Notes: generated by a model from the sequence alone, not told the origin. Positions 8,333 through 16,340 are shown, counted from the stretch's first letter. The stretch is 33,265 bases of DNA from Coriobacteriia bacterium (GCA_030530145.1 JAUMVN010000018.1:1-33265), one strand, 5' to 3'. Numbers and translations: made by a program.

Positions 8333-8464
8333 GTTGCGAAAAACGGGCTGATGGCAGCAAATTAGGGGTCTACGTTGCGAAATGCGGCCTGATGGCACGG
8401 AATTCTTGCCATCAGGCCGCATTTCGCAACGCCCCGTTCACAGGGTTCGGCGCTCTTTCGCAAA
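8333..8464. repeat. Nested palindromic repeat cluster (two direct, two inverted copies)
   Basis: A 24-nt unit beginning GTTGCGAAA and ending CTGATGGCA occurs at 8333-8356 and 8374-8397 (three mismatches, starts 41 nt apart). A perfect inverted copy of the second lies at 8407-8430, giving a 24-bp stem with a 9-nt loop (8398-8406). A degenerate inverted fourth copy, recognisable mainly by TTTCGCAA, lies at 8441-8464. The cluster occupies the convergent space after the ABC operon. It resembles REP/BIME-type intergenic elements and would fold strongly in RNA from either strand. Confidence 0.85.
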
Positions 8465-8509
8465 CAAACGAAGGCGGGCGCTTCTTCCCACTGGGAAGAA
8501 GCGCCCGCC
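8461..8509 (-). terminator. Terminator of the FmdB-type gene (minus strand)
   Basis: A perfect 18-bp stem (8473-8490 with 8492-8509; arms begin GGCGGGCGCTTC) with a minimal loop is followed on the minus strand by TTCGTTTGTTTG. It lies 28 nt past the stop of the zinc-ribbon gene. Confidence 0.75.
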
Positions 8510-8537
8510 CCCGATGCATCTTATGCCGGTCCGTCGC

Positions 8538-8771
8538 CTAGGCGTTCGGGCAGCCCTCGCAGGCGCCGCTCGTTGCCTCGGTGCAGCTGCTCCCGCCGCG
8601 CTGGTCGGTGTTGTAGAACCCCGAGCCCTTGAAGACGATGCCGTTCGTGCCGAAGACGCGCTCCGCCTCGGCGCCGCACTCGGGGCACTTGACCTCGGGG
8701 CGCTCGCTCATGGGGTGCTCGACCTCGAAGACGGTCTCGCAGCTCGTGCATTTGTAGTCGTAACGTGCCAT
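8538..8771 (-). CDS. FmdB-family zinc-ribbon protein
   Basis: Small 77-residue protein starting MARYDYKCTSCETVFEV, the typical opening of the FmdB family, with two CxxC knuckles (C8/C11 and KCPECG at about 29-32) forming a zinc ribbon. The tail is a flexible Gly/Ser/Cys-rich segment (GGSSCTEATSGACEGCP) with three further cysteines, also common in this family. FmdB was named as a regulator of formamidase/amidase expression, but the role of most members is unknown. Start supported by GGAGGA (8781-8786) nine bases upstream. It stands alone, convergent with the ABC operon and divergent from the HAD-TPK gene. Confidence 0.88.
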   Translation of the reverse strand: MARYDYKCTSCETVFEVEHPMSERPEVKCPECGAEAERVFGTNGIVFKGSGFYNTDQRGGSSCTEATSGACEGCPNA

Positions 8772-8847
8772 GTGCTCTGTTCCTCCGTGCTCATGCGATT
8801 TTTTGCATGGGTAACTGTACCCGAATTCGGCGGCGTCGCCCTGGGGC

Positions 8848-8862
8848 CGTCATAATATGACG
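8848..8862 (+). promoter_or_regulatory. Palindrome over a putative -10 box upstream of the HAD-TPK gene
   Basis: CATAAT (8851-8856) is a five-of-six -10 match lying inside the perfect palindrome CGTCA-TAATA-TGACG (8848-8862). No good -35 lies 16-18 nt upstream, so the promoter would need help or be weak. I see no TPP riboswitch in the 141-nt gap between 8771 and 8913. Confidence 0.35.
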
Positions 8863-8912
8863 CAGACACGACATACGGGGCGGGGCCGGTCCCCGCGGCT
8901 GGAGGCGAAACC

Positions 8913-10298
8913 ATGGAGATAAGAGGCGCGATCTTAGACTGCGACGGCACGCTCGTGGACTCGATGGGCATGTGGGCGCAGGCGACCTCCTGGGTCTTCG
9001 GCCACTACGGCGCCTCCATGCCCGAGGGGTTCTTCGAGCGCGTCGAGTCCCTCGCCCTGGCCGAGATGTGCCGCATCGTCCACGACGAGCTCGGGCTCGG
9101 GTCCTCGGCCGACGAGGTCTACGAGGCGGTCTGCGCCCACGTGCGCGACTGCTACGAGAACGAGGTCGGGGCCTTCCCCGGCGCCCGCGCGCTTCTCGAC
9201 GAGCTCGCCGCGGCGGGCATCCCCCTGGTCATCGCGAGCTCAACGCCCGTCCGCGAGCTCGAGTGCGCCTTGGACGCCCACGGCATGCGCGGCTACTTCG
9301 CCGACATCGTGAGCACCGAGGACGTGGGCGGCCGCGACAAGGAGTTCCCCGACGTCTACCTGGAGGCCATGCGCCGCCTGGGCCTCGACGCGGCCGACGC
9401 CGACGCCCGCGCGTCCGTGTGGGTCTTCGAGGACGCCCCCTTCGGCGTGCGCACGGCGCGCGAGGCCGGGTTCCGCGTCGTCGGCCTCATGAACGACCAC
9501 GACGGCCGGCGCGAGGAGGACGTGCGCCCCTTCTGCGACATCTACGCGCACGGCTACGCCGAGCTCTCGCTCGCGCTGCTCCTGGACTATGAGCGCCTAG
9601 GGGTGGGGGAGAGGGGCGCCGATGTGCGCGCCGCCCGCCCGCTCGAGGTCCTCGTCGTCGACGGCTCGCCCGACGCGAGCTCGCCCGAGCTCGTGGCCGC
9701 CCTCGCGCGCGAGGCGGACTACGTCGTGGCCGTCGACCGCGGGGCCGAGGCGCTTCTCGGCGCCGAGGCGGTGCCCGACGCCTTTGTGGGCGACTCGGAC
9801 TCGGTGAGCGCCGAGGCCGGCACCTGGGCCCGCGCCCACGCCCGGACGGACATCCGCTTCCCGGCCGAGAAGTACGCGACCGACCTCGCCCTCGGCCTCG
9901 ACTGCGCCGCGCACGAGGCCGCGCGCCAGGGCCGCCCGCTCGCGCTCACCCTGACCTGCGCCGCCGGCGGCCGCCCGGACCACTTCCTCGCCGTCGTGGG
10001 GCTTCTCTCCTCCGCGGCCGCCGCGAGCGCGCGCATGGTCGAGGACTCCTTCGAGCTGCGAGTCCTTCGTCCCGAGGGGCAGGCGAGCTGGGAGCTCGGC
10101 GAGGACGCCGTCGGGCGCACCTTCAGCGCCGTCGCCGTGGCGCCCGGCACGCGCATCGACGAGTCCGGCATGCGCTGGCCGCTCGCGGACAAGCCCATGG
10201 AGCTGTTGGGCGACCTCGGCGTCTCCAACGTCGTCACCGAGGCCGGCGCGCGCGTCGCCTGCCGCGCGGGCGCCGTCGCGGCGGTGCTGCTGCGTTAG
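8913..10298 (+). CDS. HAD-family phosphatase fused to thiamine pyrophosphokinase
   Basis: 461-residue two-domain protein. Residues 1 to about 220 are a HAD hydrolase of the beta-phosphoglucomutase type: nucleophile motif DCDGT (9-13), ASSTP (motif II Ser/Thr), a K in the GRDKEFPD stretch, and FEDAPFG (motif IV acids). Residues about 243-461 are thiamine pyrophosphokinase (ThiN type): GDSDS (293-297), KYATDLALGL and GRPDH (353-357). TPK uses ATP to convert thiamine to thiamine diphosphate. HAD enzymes linked or fused to thiamine genes are known to act as thiamine-monophosphate phosphatases, so this fusion could convert ThMP to thiamine and then to ThDP; this is inference. GGAGGCG precedes the ATG. 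In Bacillus the TPK gene also lies just before rpmB. An unlinked housekeeping phosphatase role is the alternative. Confidence 0.9.
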   Translation: MEIRGAILDCDGTLVDSMGMWAQATSWVFGHYGASMPEGFFERVESLALAEMCRIVHDELGLGSSADEVYEAVCAHVRDCYENEVGAFPGARALLDELAAAGIPLVIASSTPVRELECALDAHGMRGYFADIVSTEDVGGRDKEFPDVYLEAMRRLGLDAADADARASVWVFEDAPFGVRTAREAGFRVVGLMNDHDGRREEDVRPFCDIYAHGYAELSLALLLDYERLGVGERGADVRAARPLEVLVVDGSPDASSPELVAALAREADYVVAVDRGAEALLGAEAVPDAFVGDSDSVSAEAGTWARAHARTDIRFPAEKYATDLALGLDCAAHEAARQGRPLALTLTCAAGGRPDHFLAVVGLLSSAAAASARMVEDSFELRVLRPEGQASWELGEDAVGRTFSAVAVAPGTRIDESGMRWPLADKPMELLGDLGVSNVVTEAGARVACRAGAVAAVLLR

Positions 10299-10460
10299 CG
10301 TCCCGCGGCCGTCCGCCGAGCCGGCGCTTCTTTATGGAGAAACGCCGCAAGCGCCCCCGTCCGCGCTACAATCACCCTTCGAGCGACACGACAAACGCAC
10401 CACCCACGACTCCTGCTCCAAGCCGTGACAAAAACTGCACAATCTACCTGTGTTTCTCGC

Positions 10461-10488
10461 TTGCAGGCCCTGTGGCCTGTGATATATT
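10461..10488 (+). promoter_or_regulatory. Putative rpmB promoter with a palindrome in its spacer
   Basis: TTGCAG (10461-10466), 16 nt, TATATT (10483-10488). The spacer contains CAGGCC-CTGT-GGCCTG (10464-10479), a perfect 6-bp inverted repeat. The rest of the 249-nt gap after the TPK stop holds an isolated TACAAT (10367-10372) and a GGCGCTT...AAGCGCC inverted repeat without a T-tract; I see no gene there. Confidence 0.6.
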
Positions 10489-10547
10489 CATACGGCTTTG
10501 TGAATTGCGGGCGCAGCTATGCGCCGCGCCCCCGAGGAGGTCTAACC

Positions 10548-10736
10548 ATGTCGAAGGTTTGTGAGTTCTGCGGTAAGCACCCGGTTGCTGGTCACACCAT
10601 CAGCCACTCCCACCGCGTCGTCAACCGTACGTTCAAGCCGAACATCCAGCGCGTCACCGTCGTCGTCGACGGCCACAAGCGCAAGGCCAACGTCTGCACC
10701 CGTTGCCTGAAGTCCGGCAAGATCGCCCGCAGCTAG
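10548..10736 (+). CDS. rpmB: 50S ribosomal protein L28
   Basis: 62-residue large-subunit protein: MSKVCEFCGKHPVAGHTISHS, then RTFKPNIQRVTV, and a basic C-terminus ending SGKIARS. Cysteine pairs C5/C8 and C50/C53 mark the zinc-binding (C+) form of L28. The open frame continues upstream, but the conserved L28 N-terminus and the GAGGAGGTC ribosome site about 7-10 nt before ATG 10548 fix the start. Own promoter and own strong terminator, so it is probably transcribed separately from the genes that follow. Confidence 0.97.
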   Translation: MSKVCEFCGKHPVAGHTISHSHRVVNRTFKPNIQRVTVVVDGHKRKANVCTRCLKSGKIARS

Positions 10737-10759
10737 TAGCCGCGCATCTCAACATCGCA

Positions 10760-10788
10760 GGGAGGTCGCACAGCGACCTCCCTTTTTT
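10760..10788 (+). terminator. rpmB rho-independent terminator
   Basis: GGGAGGTCGC (10760-10769), ACA loop, GCGACCTCCC (10773-10782), then six T. Perfect 10-bp stem. Confidence 0.95.
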
Positions 10789-10816
10789 CATGAACGGCGG
10801 GCTCCTGCGCTATACT
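10787..10816 (+). promoter_or_regulatory. Candidate promoter of the Asp23-fakA-recG operon
   Basis: TATACT (10811-10816) matches five of six -10 positions; a poor -35 (TTCATG, 10787-10792) lies 18 nt upstream and overlaps the T-tract of the rpmB terminator. A start near 10823 would rule out the upstream ATG at 10827 as the useful one. Confidence 0.45.
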
Positions 10817-10874
10817 TTGTCAGTCTATGCAGCAAACAACCGCCACGGAGCACTTATCCGCGAGAGGAGACCTC

Positions 10875-11222
10875 ATGTCTGGTGCTATCCCGGGAACGCT
10901 CAAGGTTTCCAACGACGTCATCGCCGACCTTGCCGGCTATGCCGCCCTCGAGTGCTACGGCGTCGTGGGCATGGCCGAGATCGACGGCCAGACCGGCGTC
11001 GTCCGCCTGCTTCCTTCTTACCGCCTGCGCAAGGGCATCGACGTCGCTGCCGCCGACGGAAGGGTCAAGCTCGACCTTCACGTCATCGTCGAGCAGGGCG
11101 TGAACATGTCCTCGGTCGTGAGCAACCTCACCAGCTCGGTGCGCTTCATCGTCAAGCAGATCGCGGAGCTCGAGAACGTGGACGTGAAGATCCACATCGA
11201 GGGCCTGCGCACCGCCCGCTAA
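10875..11222 (+). CDS. Asp23/Gls24-family protein (YloU-like)
   Basis: 115-residue protein beginning MSGAIPGTLKVSNDVIADLAGYAALECYGVVGM, the usual opening of the Asp23 family, and ending with NLTSSVRFIVKQIAELENVDVKIHIEGL. Family members are small, envelope-associated or stress-related proteins of unclear biochemistry. The gene almost always precedes the fatty acid kinase gene, as here. Start chosen at 10875 because AGGAGA lies 5-9 nt upstream and similarity starts there; the ATG at 10827 lacks both. Confidence 0.9.
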   Translation: MSGAIPGTLKVSNDVIADLAGYAALECYGVVGMAEIDGQTGVVRLLPSYRLRKGIDVAAADGRVKLDLHVIVEQGVNMSSVVSNLTSSVRFIVKQIAELENVDVKIHIEGLRTAR

Positions 11223-11270
11223 GGGACAACGCCCAAACCGTCCGATCCTACGAACCGAGGTTTCCCAAAG

Positions 11271-12944
11271 ATGATCTCCAACGTCATCCGCACCTGCTTC
11301 CCCGTGGCCGCCAAGGCCCTCGCCGACAAGGCCGAGGACGTCAACAAGCTCAACGTCTTCCCGGTCCCCGACGGCGACACCGGCACGAACATGTCGCTCA
11401 CCCTGGGCACCGTCGTCAAGGAGGTCCAGGCCCTTCCCGCCGACGCCTCCATGGAGGACATCGCCAAGGCCATCACCCACGGCTCGCTCATGGGCGCTCG
11501 CGGCAACTCCGGCGTCATCACCTCCCAGATCCTGCGCGGCCTCGCCGAGGGCCTCTGCGAGGCGAAGAACCAGGACGAGCCCACCCCCGCCGACATCGCG
11601 CGCGCCTGGCGCCGCGGCGTGAAGGTCGCCTTCAAGGCCGTCCGCAAGCCGGTCGAGGGCACCATCCTCACCGTGCTGCGCGATATCTCGACCCGCGCGG
11701 ACAAGCTTGAGAAGACCAAGATCGGCACCCTCGAGATGCTCGACGCGCTGGTCGTCGAGGCCTACGAGTCCGTGGCCCGCACCCCCGACCTTCTCCCCGT
11801 CCTCAAGGAGAACGGCGTCGTCGACTCCGGCGCCTACGGCTTCGCCACCTTCTTCGAGGCCTTCGTCAACGCCGTCGAGGGCAAGGCCGGCGAGCTCTCC
11901 GACTTCGACCCGACGGTCTCCACCGCCGACGCCAAGTCCGACGTCTCGTCCAAGGTCCAGATCGAGCTCAACGACGACTGGGAGGGCTCGGAGTTCCGCT
12001 ACTGCAACGAGTTCCTCTTCCACGCCGAGAAGGAGTTCGACCCCGACGAGGCCCTGAGCTACCTGGCCACGCTCGGCGACTGCGAGCTCGTCGTCGGCTC
12101 CTACCCCGACTACAAGGTCCACGTGCACTCCAACGAGCCCAACCGCGTGCTCGAGTACATGCTCGGCTACGGCCAGATCTTCGAGGTCTTCATCCACAAC
12201 ATGGACCTCGAGGCGGCCGACCGCACCGCAAAGATCGCCGAGGACAAGAAGGCCGCCGAGGCCGAGGCCGCGCCGAGGAAGACCCTCGGCTTCGTCGCCG
12301 TCGCGGCGGGCTCCGGCCAGGAGTCCATCCTGAAGTCGCTCGGCGTCGACGTCGTCGTCTCGGGCGGGCAGACCATGAACCCCTCGACCGCCGACATCCT
12401 CGAGGCCGTCGAGGCCGCCAACGCCGAGAACGTCGTCGTGCTCCCCAACAACGGGAACATCCGCATGGCGTCCGAGGCCGCCGCGAGCGCCTGCGAGTCC
12501 TGCAAGGTCGCAGTCGTCCCGACCAAGACCGTGCTGCAGGCCTTCTCGGCCATGTTCGTCGTCGACCCCGACGGCACGCTCGAGGACAACGTCGAGGCCA
12601 TGGGCGAGGCCATCGCCGAGGTCCGCGGCGGCGAGGTCACCCGCGCCGTGCGCGACTCCAGCGCCTCCGACGGCACCCCCATCCACGACGGCGACGTCAT
12701 GGGCATCCAGGACGGCTCCATCGACGTGGTCGGCGACGACGTGAAGCAGGTCACCCTCGACCTCATCAACAAGATGCAGGACGAGGAGGAGGGCGACTCG
12801 CTCACCATCCTCGCGGGCTCCGACATGGACGACGAGGCGTTCGAGGACCTGGTCGACGCCATCGAGGAGGCCCAGCCTGACCTTGAGGTCGACGCGCACC
12901 GCGGTGAGCAGCCGCTCTACCCGGTGGTCTTCGCGATCGAGTAA
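11271..12944 (+). CDS. fakA: Fatty acid kinase catalytic subunit FakA (DhaL-like, YloV)
   Basis: 557 residues. With a fatty-acid-binding FakB (DegV family) it phosphorylates exogenous fatty acids to acyl-phosphate, which enters phospholipid synthesis through PlsY or is exchanged to acyl-ACP by PlsX. The N-terminal DhaL kinase domain shows NVFPVPDGDTGTNM (metal-binding D34, D36 and neighbours) and GARGNSGV (75-81). The C-terminal half has CNEFLFHAEKEFDPDEAL, VVVSGGQTMNPSTADILEAV and VVVLPNNGNIRMAS, all typical of YloV/FakA. No FakB gene is in the window. Expressed with the preceding Asp23 gene (48-nt gap); plsX lies in the same chromosomal block at 17942. Confidence 0.94.
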   Translation: MISNVIRTCFPVAAKALADKAEDVNKLNVFPVPDGDTGTNMSLTLGTVVKEVQALPADASMEDIAKAITHGSLMGARGNSGVITSQILRGLAEGLCEAKNQDEPTPADIARAWRRGVKVAFKAVRKPVEGTILTVLRDISTRADKLEKTKIGTLEMLDALVVEAYESVARTPDLLPVLKENGVVDSGAYGFATFFEAFVNAVEGKAGELSDFDPTVSTADAKSDVSSKVQIELNDDWEGSEFRYCNEFLFHAEKEFDPDEALSYLATLGDCELVVGSYPDYKVHVHSNEPNRVLEYMLGYGQIFEVFIHNMDLEAADRTAKIAEDKKAAEAEAAPRKTLGFVAVAAGSGQESILKSLGVDVVVSGGQTMNPSTADILEAVEAANAENVVVLPNNGNIRMASEAAASACESCKVAVVPTKTVLQAFSAMFVVDPDGTLEDNVEAMGEAIAEVRGGEVTRAVRDSSASDGTPIHDGDVMGIQDGSIDVVGDDVKQVTLDLINKMQDEEEGDSLTILAGSDMDDEAFEDLVDAIEEAQPDLEVDAHRGEQPLYPVVFAIE

Positions 12945-12964
12945 CGGCGGGAGCCGCGCGGCTC

Positions 12965-15124
12965 ATGGCCGGTCGTCCCAGCATAACCTTGGCTTCGGAG
13001 AGGGTGCAGCGTACCTGCGCCCTCTCCGGCTCCATAGACCGGCTCCGCTACGTCAAGGGGGCCCGCGCCGACGCCCTCGCGCGCCTCGGCATCCGCCGCG
13101 TGCGCGACCTCTTCCTGCACGTGCCCCGCCGCTACCTGGACTTCTCTCGCGTGACCAAGGCCGCCTTCGCCGACGTGGGCTCGGAGGTCACCGTCATGGG
13201 CACGGTCGACAAGGTCGAGCTCAAGTTCCCGCGGCCCGGCATGCAGATCGTCAACCTCATGGTCATCGACGAGACGGGCGTGGTCGAGGCCACCTTCTTC
13301 AAGCAGCCCTGGATCGCCGAGCAGGTGCACAAGGGCGACGTCGTGGCCATCTCGGGCAAGGTAACCTTCGGCTACGGGTTCAAGCAGATGAAGGCCCCCT
13401 TCTACGAGGTTCTCGGCAAGGGCGGCGAGACGAGCTACGCCCGCGTGCTGCCCGTCCACGGCGTGACGGAGGGGGTCACGGTCCCCTGGATGCGCCGCAT
13501 CGTGAGCTCGGCCTTGGCCGACGCGGGCGACGTCTGCGACTTCCTGCCGGCGAGCCTCGCGGCGTCCCGCGGGCTGCCGACGCTCTCGCGCGCGCTGCGC
13601 GAGGTCCAGTTCCCGTCGAGCGTCGAGGCGGCGGAGCGCGCCCGCAGGAGGCTCGCCTACGACGAGCTGCTGTGCCTGCAGCTGCTCCTGCTCACGCGCC
13701 GCGAGATAGAGCTCGAGGGCGCCGAGCCCGTCTGCCACGAGGTCCTGGGCCCCCGCATGGATGCGCTTCTCGCCGCGCTGCCGTTCTCGCTCACGGCCGA
13801 GCAGCGCGCCGCCGCCGACGACATCCTGGCGGACATGGCGGCCCCGCGCGTGATGAACCGGCTGCTCCTGGGCGACGTCGGCACGGGCAAGACGGCCGTC
13901 GCGGCGCTCGCCCTCGCCGCATGCGCCGACACCGGCGCGCAAGCGGCCATGATGGCGCCGACCTCGGTGCTCGCGCGCCAGTACGCCGAGAAGCTCGGGC
14001 CCCTGCTGGACGAGGCGGGCATCTCGTGGCGCCTGGTCACGGGCGCCGACTCGCCCGAGGAGCGCGCGGCCAGCGAGCAGGCGGCGCGCTCGGGGTCTGT
14101 GTGCGTCTTCTTCGGGACGACGGCGCTCCTCTCCGAGAGGATCGAGTTCAAGAGGCTCTCCCTCGCGGTCATCGACGAGCAGCACCGCTTCGGCGTGGGC
14201 CAGCGCGCGGCCTTGCGCGGCAAGGGCCGCGGGGCGGACCTTCTCGCCATGAGCGCGACGCCGATCCCGCGCACGCTCGCGCTCTCCGTCTATGGGGACG
14301 TCGACCTCTCGCGCATCGCGCACAGGCCCCGTGCGGGCGCAGGGGTCACCACCAAGGTCGTCACGCCCGACAACCTCGACCTCGCGTGGGGCGCCGTGCG
14401 CGAGGCGCTCGCCGCCGGCCACCAGGCCTATGTGATCTGCCCGCTCGTGGACGACGCCGACGACGGCTCCGCCCTCGAGGACGTCCCCGCGGCCCTCGCC
14501 TCGTCCTCCGACCGCATGCGCTCGGCCGTCTCGACGCTCGAGTGGCTGCGCCGGAGCGTCCTGCCGGGCGTCGAGTGCGACCTGCTCACCGGCAAGATGA
14601 GGCCCGATGAGAAGGACGCCGCCATGGAGCGGTTCCGCTCGGGGGCCACGCAGGTGCTCGTGGCCACCACCGTGGTCGAGGTGGGCGTCGACGTGCCCAA
14701 CGCGACCGCCATGGTGGTGCTCGACGCCGACCGCTTCGGCCTGGCCACGCTGCACCAGCTGCGCGGGCGCGTGGGGCGCGGCGACGCGGCGGGCACGGTC
14801 TACCTGTCCTGCGCCGCGAAGAAGGGCACCCCGGCGCGCGACCGCGTCGCCGCGCTCGAGGCCACGGGCGACGGCCTCGCGCTCGCCGAGCTGGACCTGC
14901 GCCTGCGCCACGAGGGCGAGGTCTTGGGGTATCGTCAGTCGGGCGGCGTCACGCTGCGCATCTGCGACCTGGAGGCCGACGCGGACCTCGTGGAGCGGGC
15001 CCACGGCGACGCGCTCGGCATCGCCGGCGAGGACCCCTCGCTCACCTTGCCCGAGCACCGCCTGCTCGCGGCCGAGGTCCGCGACCGATTCGACGTCTAT
15101 TTCGAGGAACTGGAGCGCGCATGA
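12965..15124 (+). CDS. recG: ATP-dependent DNA helicase RecG
   Basis: 719-residue branched-DNA translocase that remodels stalled replication forks and recombination intermediates. An N-terminal wedge/OB domain (about 60-175, with RVRDLFLHVPRRYLDFS) precedes the superfamily-2 helicase core: Walker A GDVGTGKT (303-310), DEQH box (404-407) with RFGVGQR, SATPIPRTLAL, and the helicase C motifs EVGVDVPNA, DADRFGLATLHQLRGRVGRG. The C-terminal TRG-type wedge motif reads EGEVLGYRQSG. Length is slightly above the usual 680-700. GGGAG (12949-12953) lies 11 nt upstream, a little far. The stop overlaps rsmD by four bases (ATGA). Confidence 0.95.
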   Translation: MAGRPSITLASERVQRTCALSGSIDRLRYVKGARADALARLGIRRVRDLFLHVPRRYLDFSRVTKAAFADVGSEVTVMGTVDKVELKFPRPGMQIVNLMVIDETGVVEATFFKQPWIAEQVHKGDVVAISGKVTFGYGFKQMKAPFYEVLGKGGETSYARVLPVHGVTEGVTVPWMRRIVSSALADAGDVCDFLPASLAASRGLPTLSRALREVQFPSSVEAAERARRRLAYDELLCLQLLLLTRREIELEGAEPVCHEVLGPRMDALLAALPFSLTAEQRAAADDILADMAAPRVMNRLLLGDVGTGKTAVAALALAACADTGAQAAMMAPTSVLARQYAEKLGPLLDEAGISWRLVTGADSPEERAASEQAARSGSVCVFFGTTALLSERIEFKRLSLAVIDEQHRFGVGQRAALRGKGRGADLLAMSATPIPRTLALSVYGDVDLSRIAHRPRAGAGVTTKVVTPDNLDLAWGAVREALAAGHQAYVICPLVDDADDGSALEDVPAALASSSDRMRSAVSTLEWLRRSVLPGVECDLLTGKMRPDEKDAAMERFRSGATQVLVATTVVEVGVDVPNATAMVVLDADRFGLATLHQLRGRVGRGDAAGTVYLSCAAKKGTPARDRVAALEATGDGLALAELDLRLRHEGEVLGYRQSGGVTLRICDLEADADLVERAHGDALGIAGEDPSLTLPEHRLLAAEVRDRFDVYFEELERA

Positions 15125-15699
15125 GGATAGTCGGCGGCAAATGGAAAGGCCTCGCGATCGAGGCCCCGCAGGGCCGCGCGGTCACGCGCCCCACGACGGA
15201 CCGCAACCGAGAGCGCTTCGCGTCCATGATCCTCTCGGCGGCGGGGCTCGACCTCTCCGGCGTGAGGGTCCTGGACGCCTTCGCCGGCTCCGGCGCCATG
15301 GGCTTCGAGCTCGTGAGCCGCGGGGCGGCCAGCGCCACCTTCGTCGACCTCGACCGCTCGGCGGCGGCGCGCATCAAGCGCACGGCCGCGCGCTCGCTTC
15401 GCGCCGACCCCTCGGAGTGGCGCGCGGTGACCGGCGACGCGGTCGCCCTCGCCGAGCAGGGGCGCATTCCGGGCGGCCCCTTCGGCGTCGTCTTTCTCGA
15501 CCCGCCCTATGCGGTCGAGGCGTCTCGCGTGCGGGCGCTCGTCGACGCCCTCGCCGCGCACGGGGCGCTCGAGCCGGGCGCGATCGTGGTCTACGAGCAC
15601 GCGTCCAAGGCGCCTGGGATATCCGGCGGCGCGCTCGCGCCCGCCAAGTCGAAGAGCCAGGGGGTCACGACCGTCGACCTCATGGTATACACAGCGTAA
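15121..15699 (+). CDS. rsmD: 16S rRNA (guanine966-N2)-methyltransferase RsmD
   Basis: 192 residues. Uses S-adenosylmethionine to methylate G966 of 16S rRNA. It opens MRIVGGKWKG, followed by RPTTDRNRERFASMI, the SAM-binding loop VLDAFAGSGAMGFE (about 50-63) and the catalytic DPPY (127-130). Start ATG overlaps the recG stop (ATGA), showing translational coupling; the recG-rsmD-coaD order is common in Gram-positives. The usual RPT-DRVRE reads DRNRE here. Confidence 0.94.
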   Translation: MRIVGGKWKGLAIEAPQGRAVTRPTTDRNRERFASMILSAAGLDLSGVRVLDAFAGSGAMGFELVSRGAASATFVDLDRSAAARIKRTAARSLRADPSEWRAVTGDAVALAEQGRIPGGPFGVVFLDPPYAVEASRVRALVDALAAHGALEPGAIVVYEHASKAPGISGGALAPAKSKSQGVTTVDLMVYTA

Positions 15700-15714
15700 A
15701 GAGGAGCTTTCCCG

Positions 15715-16242
15715 ATGAGCAACAGCAAGGCCAAGGTCGAGCACGTCGTCGTCCCCGGCACCTTCGACCCGGTGACCCTGGGCCACCTCGACGTGATCAT
15801 GCGCGCCCGGCGCCTGTTCGGGCAGGTGACGGTGGCCGTAGCCGCCTCCGTGGGCAAGCGCGGCACCGGCCCGTCCTTCTCGCTGGGGGAGCGCGTGGAG
15901 ATGATCTCGGAGGCGCTCGCGGCCGAAGGCGTCGACGACGTCGAGGTCAAGCCGTTCAGCGGGCTTCTCGTCGACTTCTGCCGCGCCGAGGGGGCCGACG
16001 CAGTGGTCAAGGGCCTGCGCGCGATGACCGATTTCGAGTACGAGCTCCAGCAGGCGGACCTCAACTGCCACTTGGCGCCCGAGCTCGAGAGCGTCTTCGT
16101 CATGTCGAGCCCCGAGTACGGCTACGTGAGCTCCTCCATCGTGCGCGAGATCTCCTCTATGGGGGCGAGCGTCCAGATGCTCGTGCCCCCGAACGTGAAC
16201 GAGCGTTTGAAGGAACGGTTCGGCGGCGCTGCCCGGGAGTAA
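15715..16242 (+). CDS. coaD: Phosphopantetheine adenylyltransferase CoaD
   Basis: 175 residues. Transfers AMP from ATP to 4'-phosphopantetheine, the penultimate step of coenzyme A synthesis; CoA in turn donates the prosthetic arm of ACP encoded downstream. Nucleotidyltransferase motifs: PGTFDPVTLGHLD with TLGH at 21-24, VVKGLRAMTDFEYE, and the ATP-binding YVSSSIVREI near residue 140. A seven-residue charged N-terminal extension precedes the usual start. GAGGAG precedes the ATG; it follows rsmD by 15 nt. Confidence 0.96.
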   Translation: MSNSKAKVEHVVVPGTFDPVTLGHLDVIMRARRLFGQVTVAVAASVGKRGTGPSFSLGERVEMISEALAAEGVDDVEVKPFSGLLVDFCRAEGADAVVKGLRAMTDFEYELQQADLNCHLAPELESVFVMSSPEYGYVSSSIVREISSMGASVQMLVPPNVNERLKERFGGAARE

Positions 16243-16340
16243 ACGACCTGGCGTTTATCTGGTACCATAAATCAGTTAAGAGTGCACAGGATGCGCCGCC
16301 GGGCTCTTCGCGGCGCGCGCATTTGCGAAAGGAGACCTGG

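Noticed and set aside
8772..8912. TPP riboswitch before the HAD-TPK gene
   Set aside because: The conserved CTGAGA and ACCTGA-type elements are absent; only short palindromes are seen.
10854..15058. Minus-strand open frames of about 680 and 710 codons opposite fakA and recG
   Set aside because: Low-complexity Arg/Ala/Gly/Val/His-rich translations without motifs, produced by GC-rich codon positions; the plus-strand genes carry complete family signatures.
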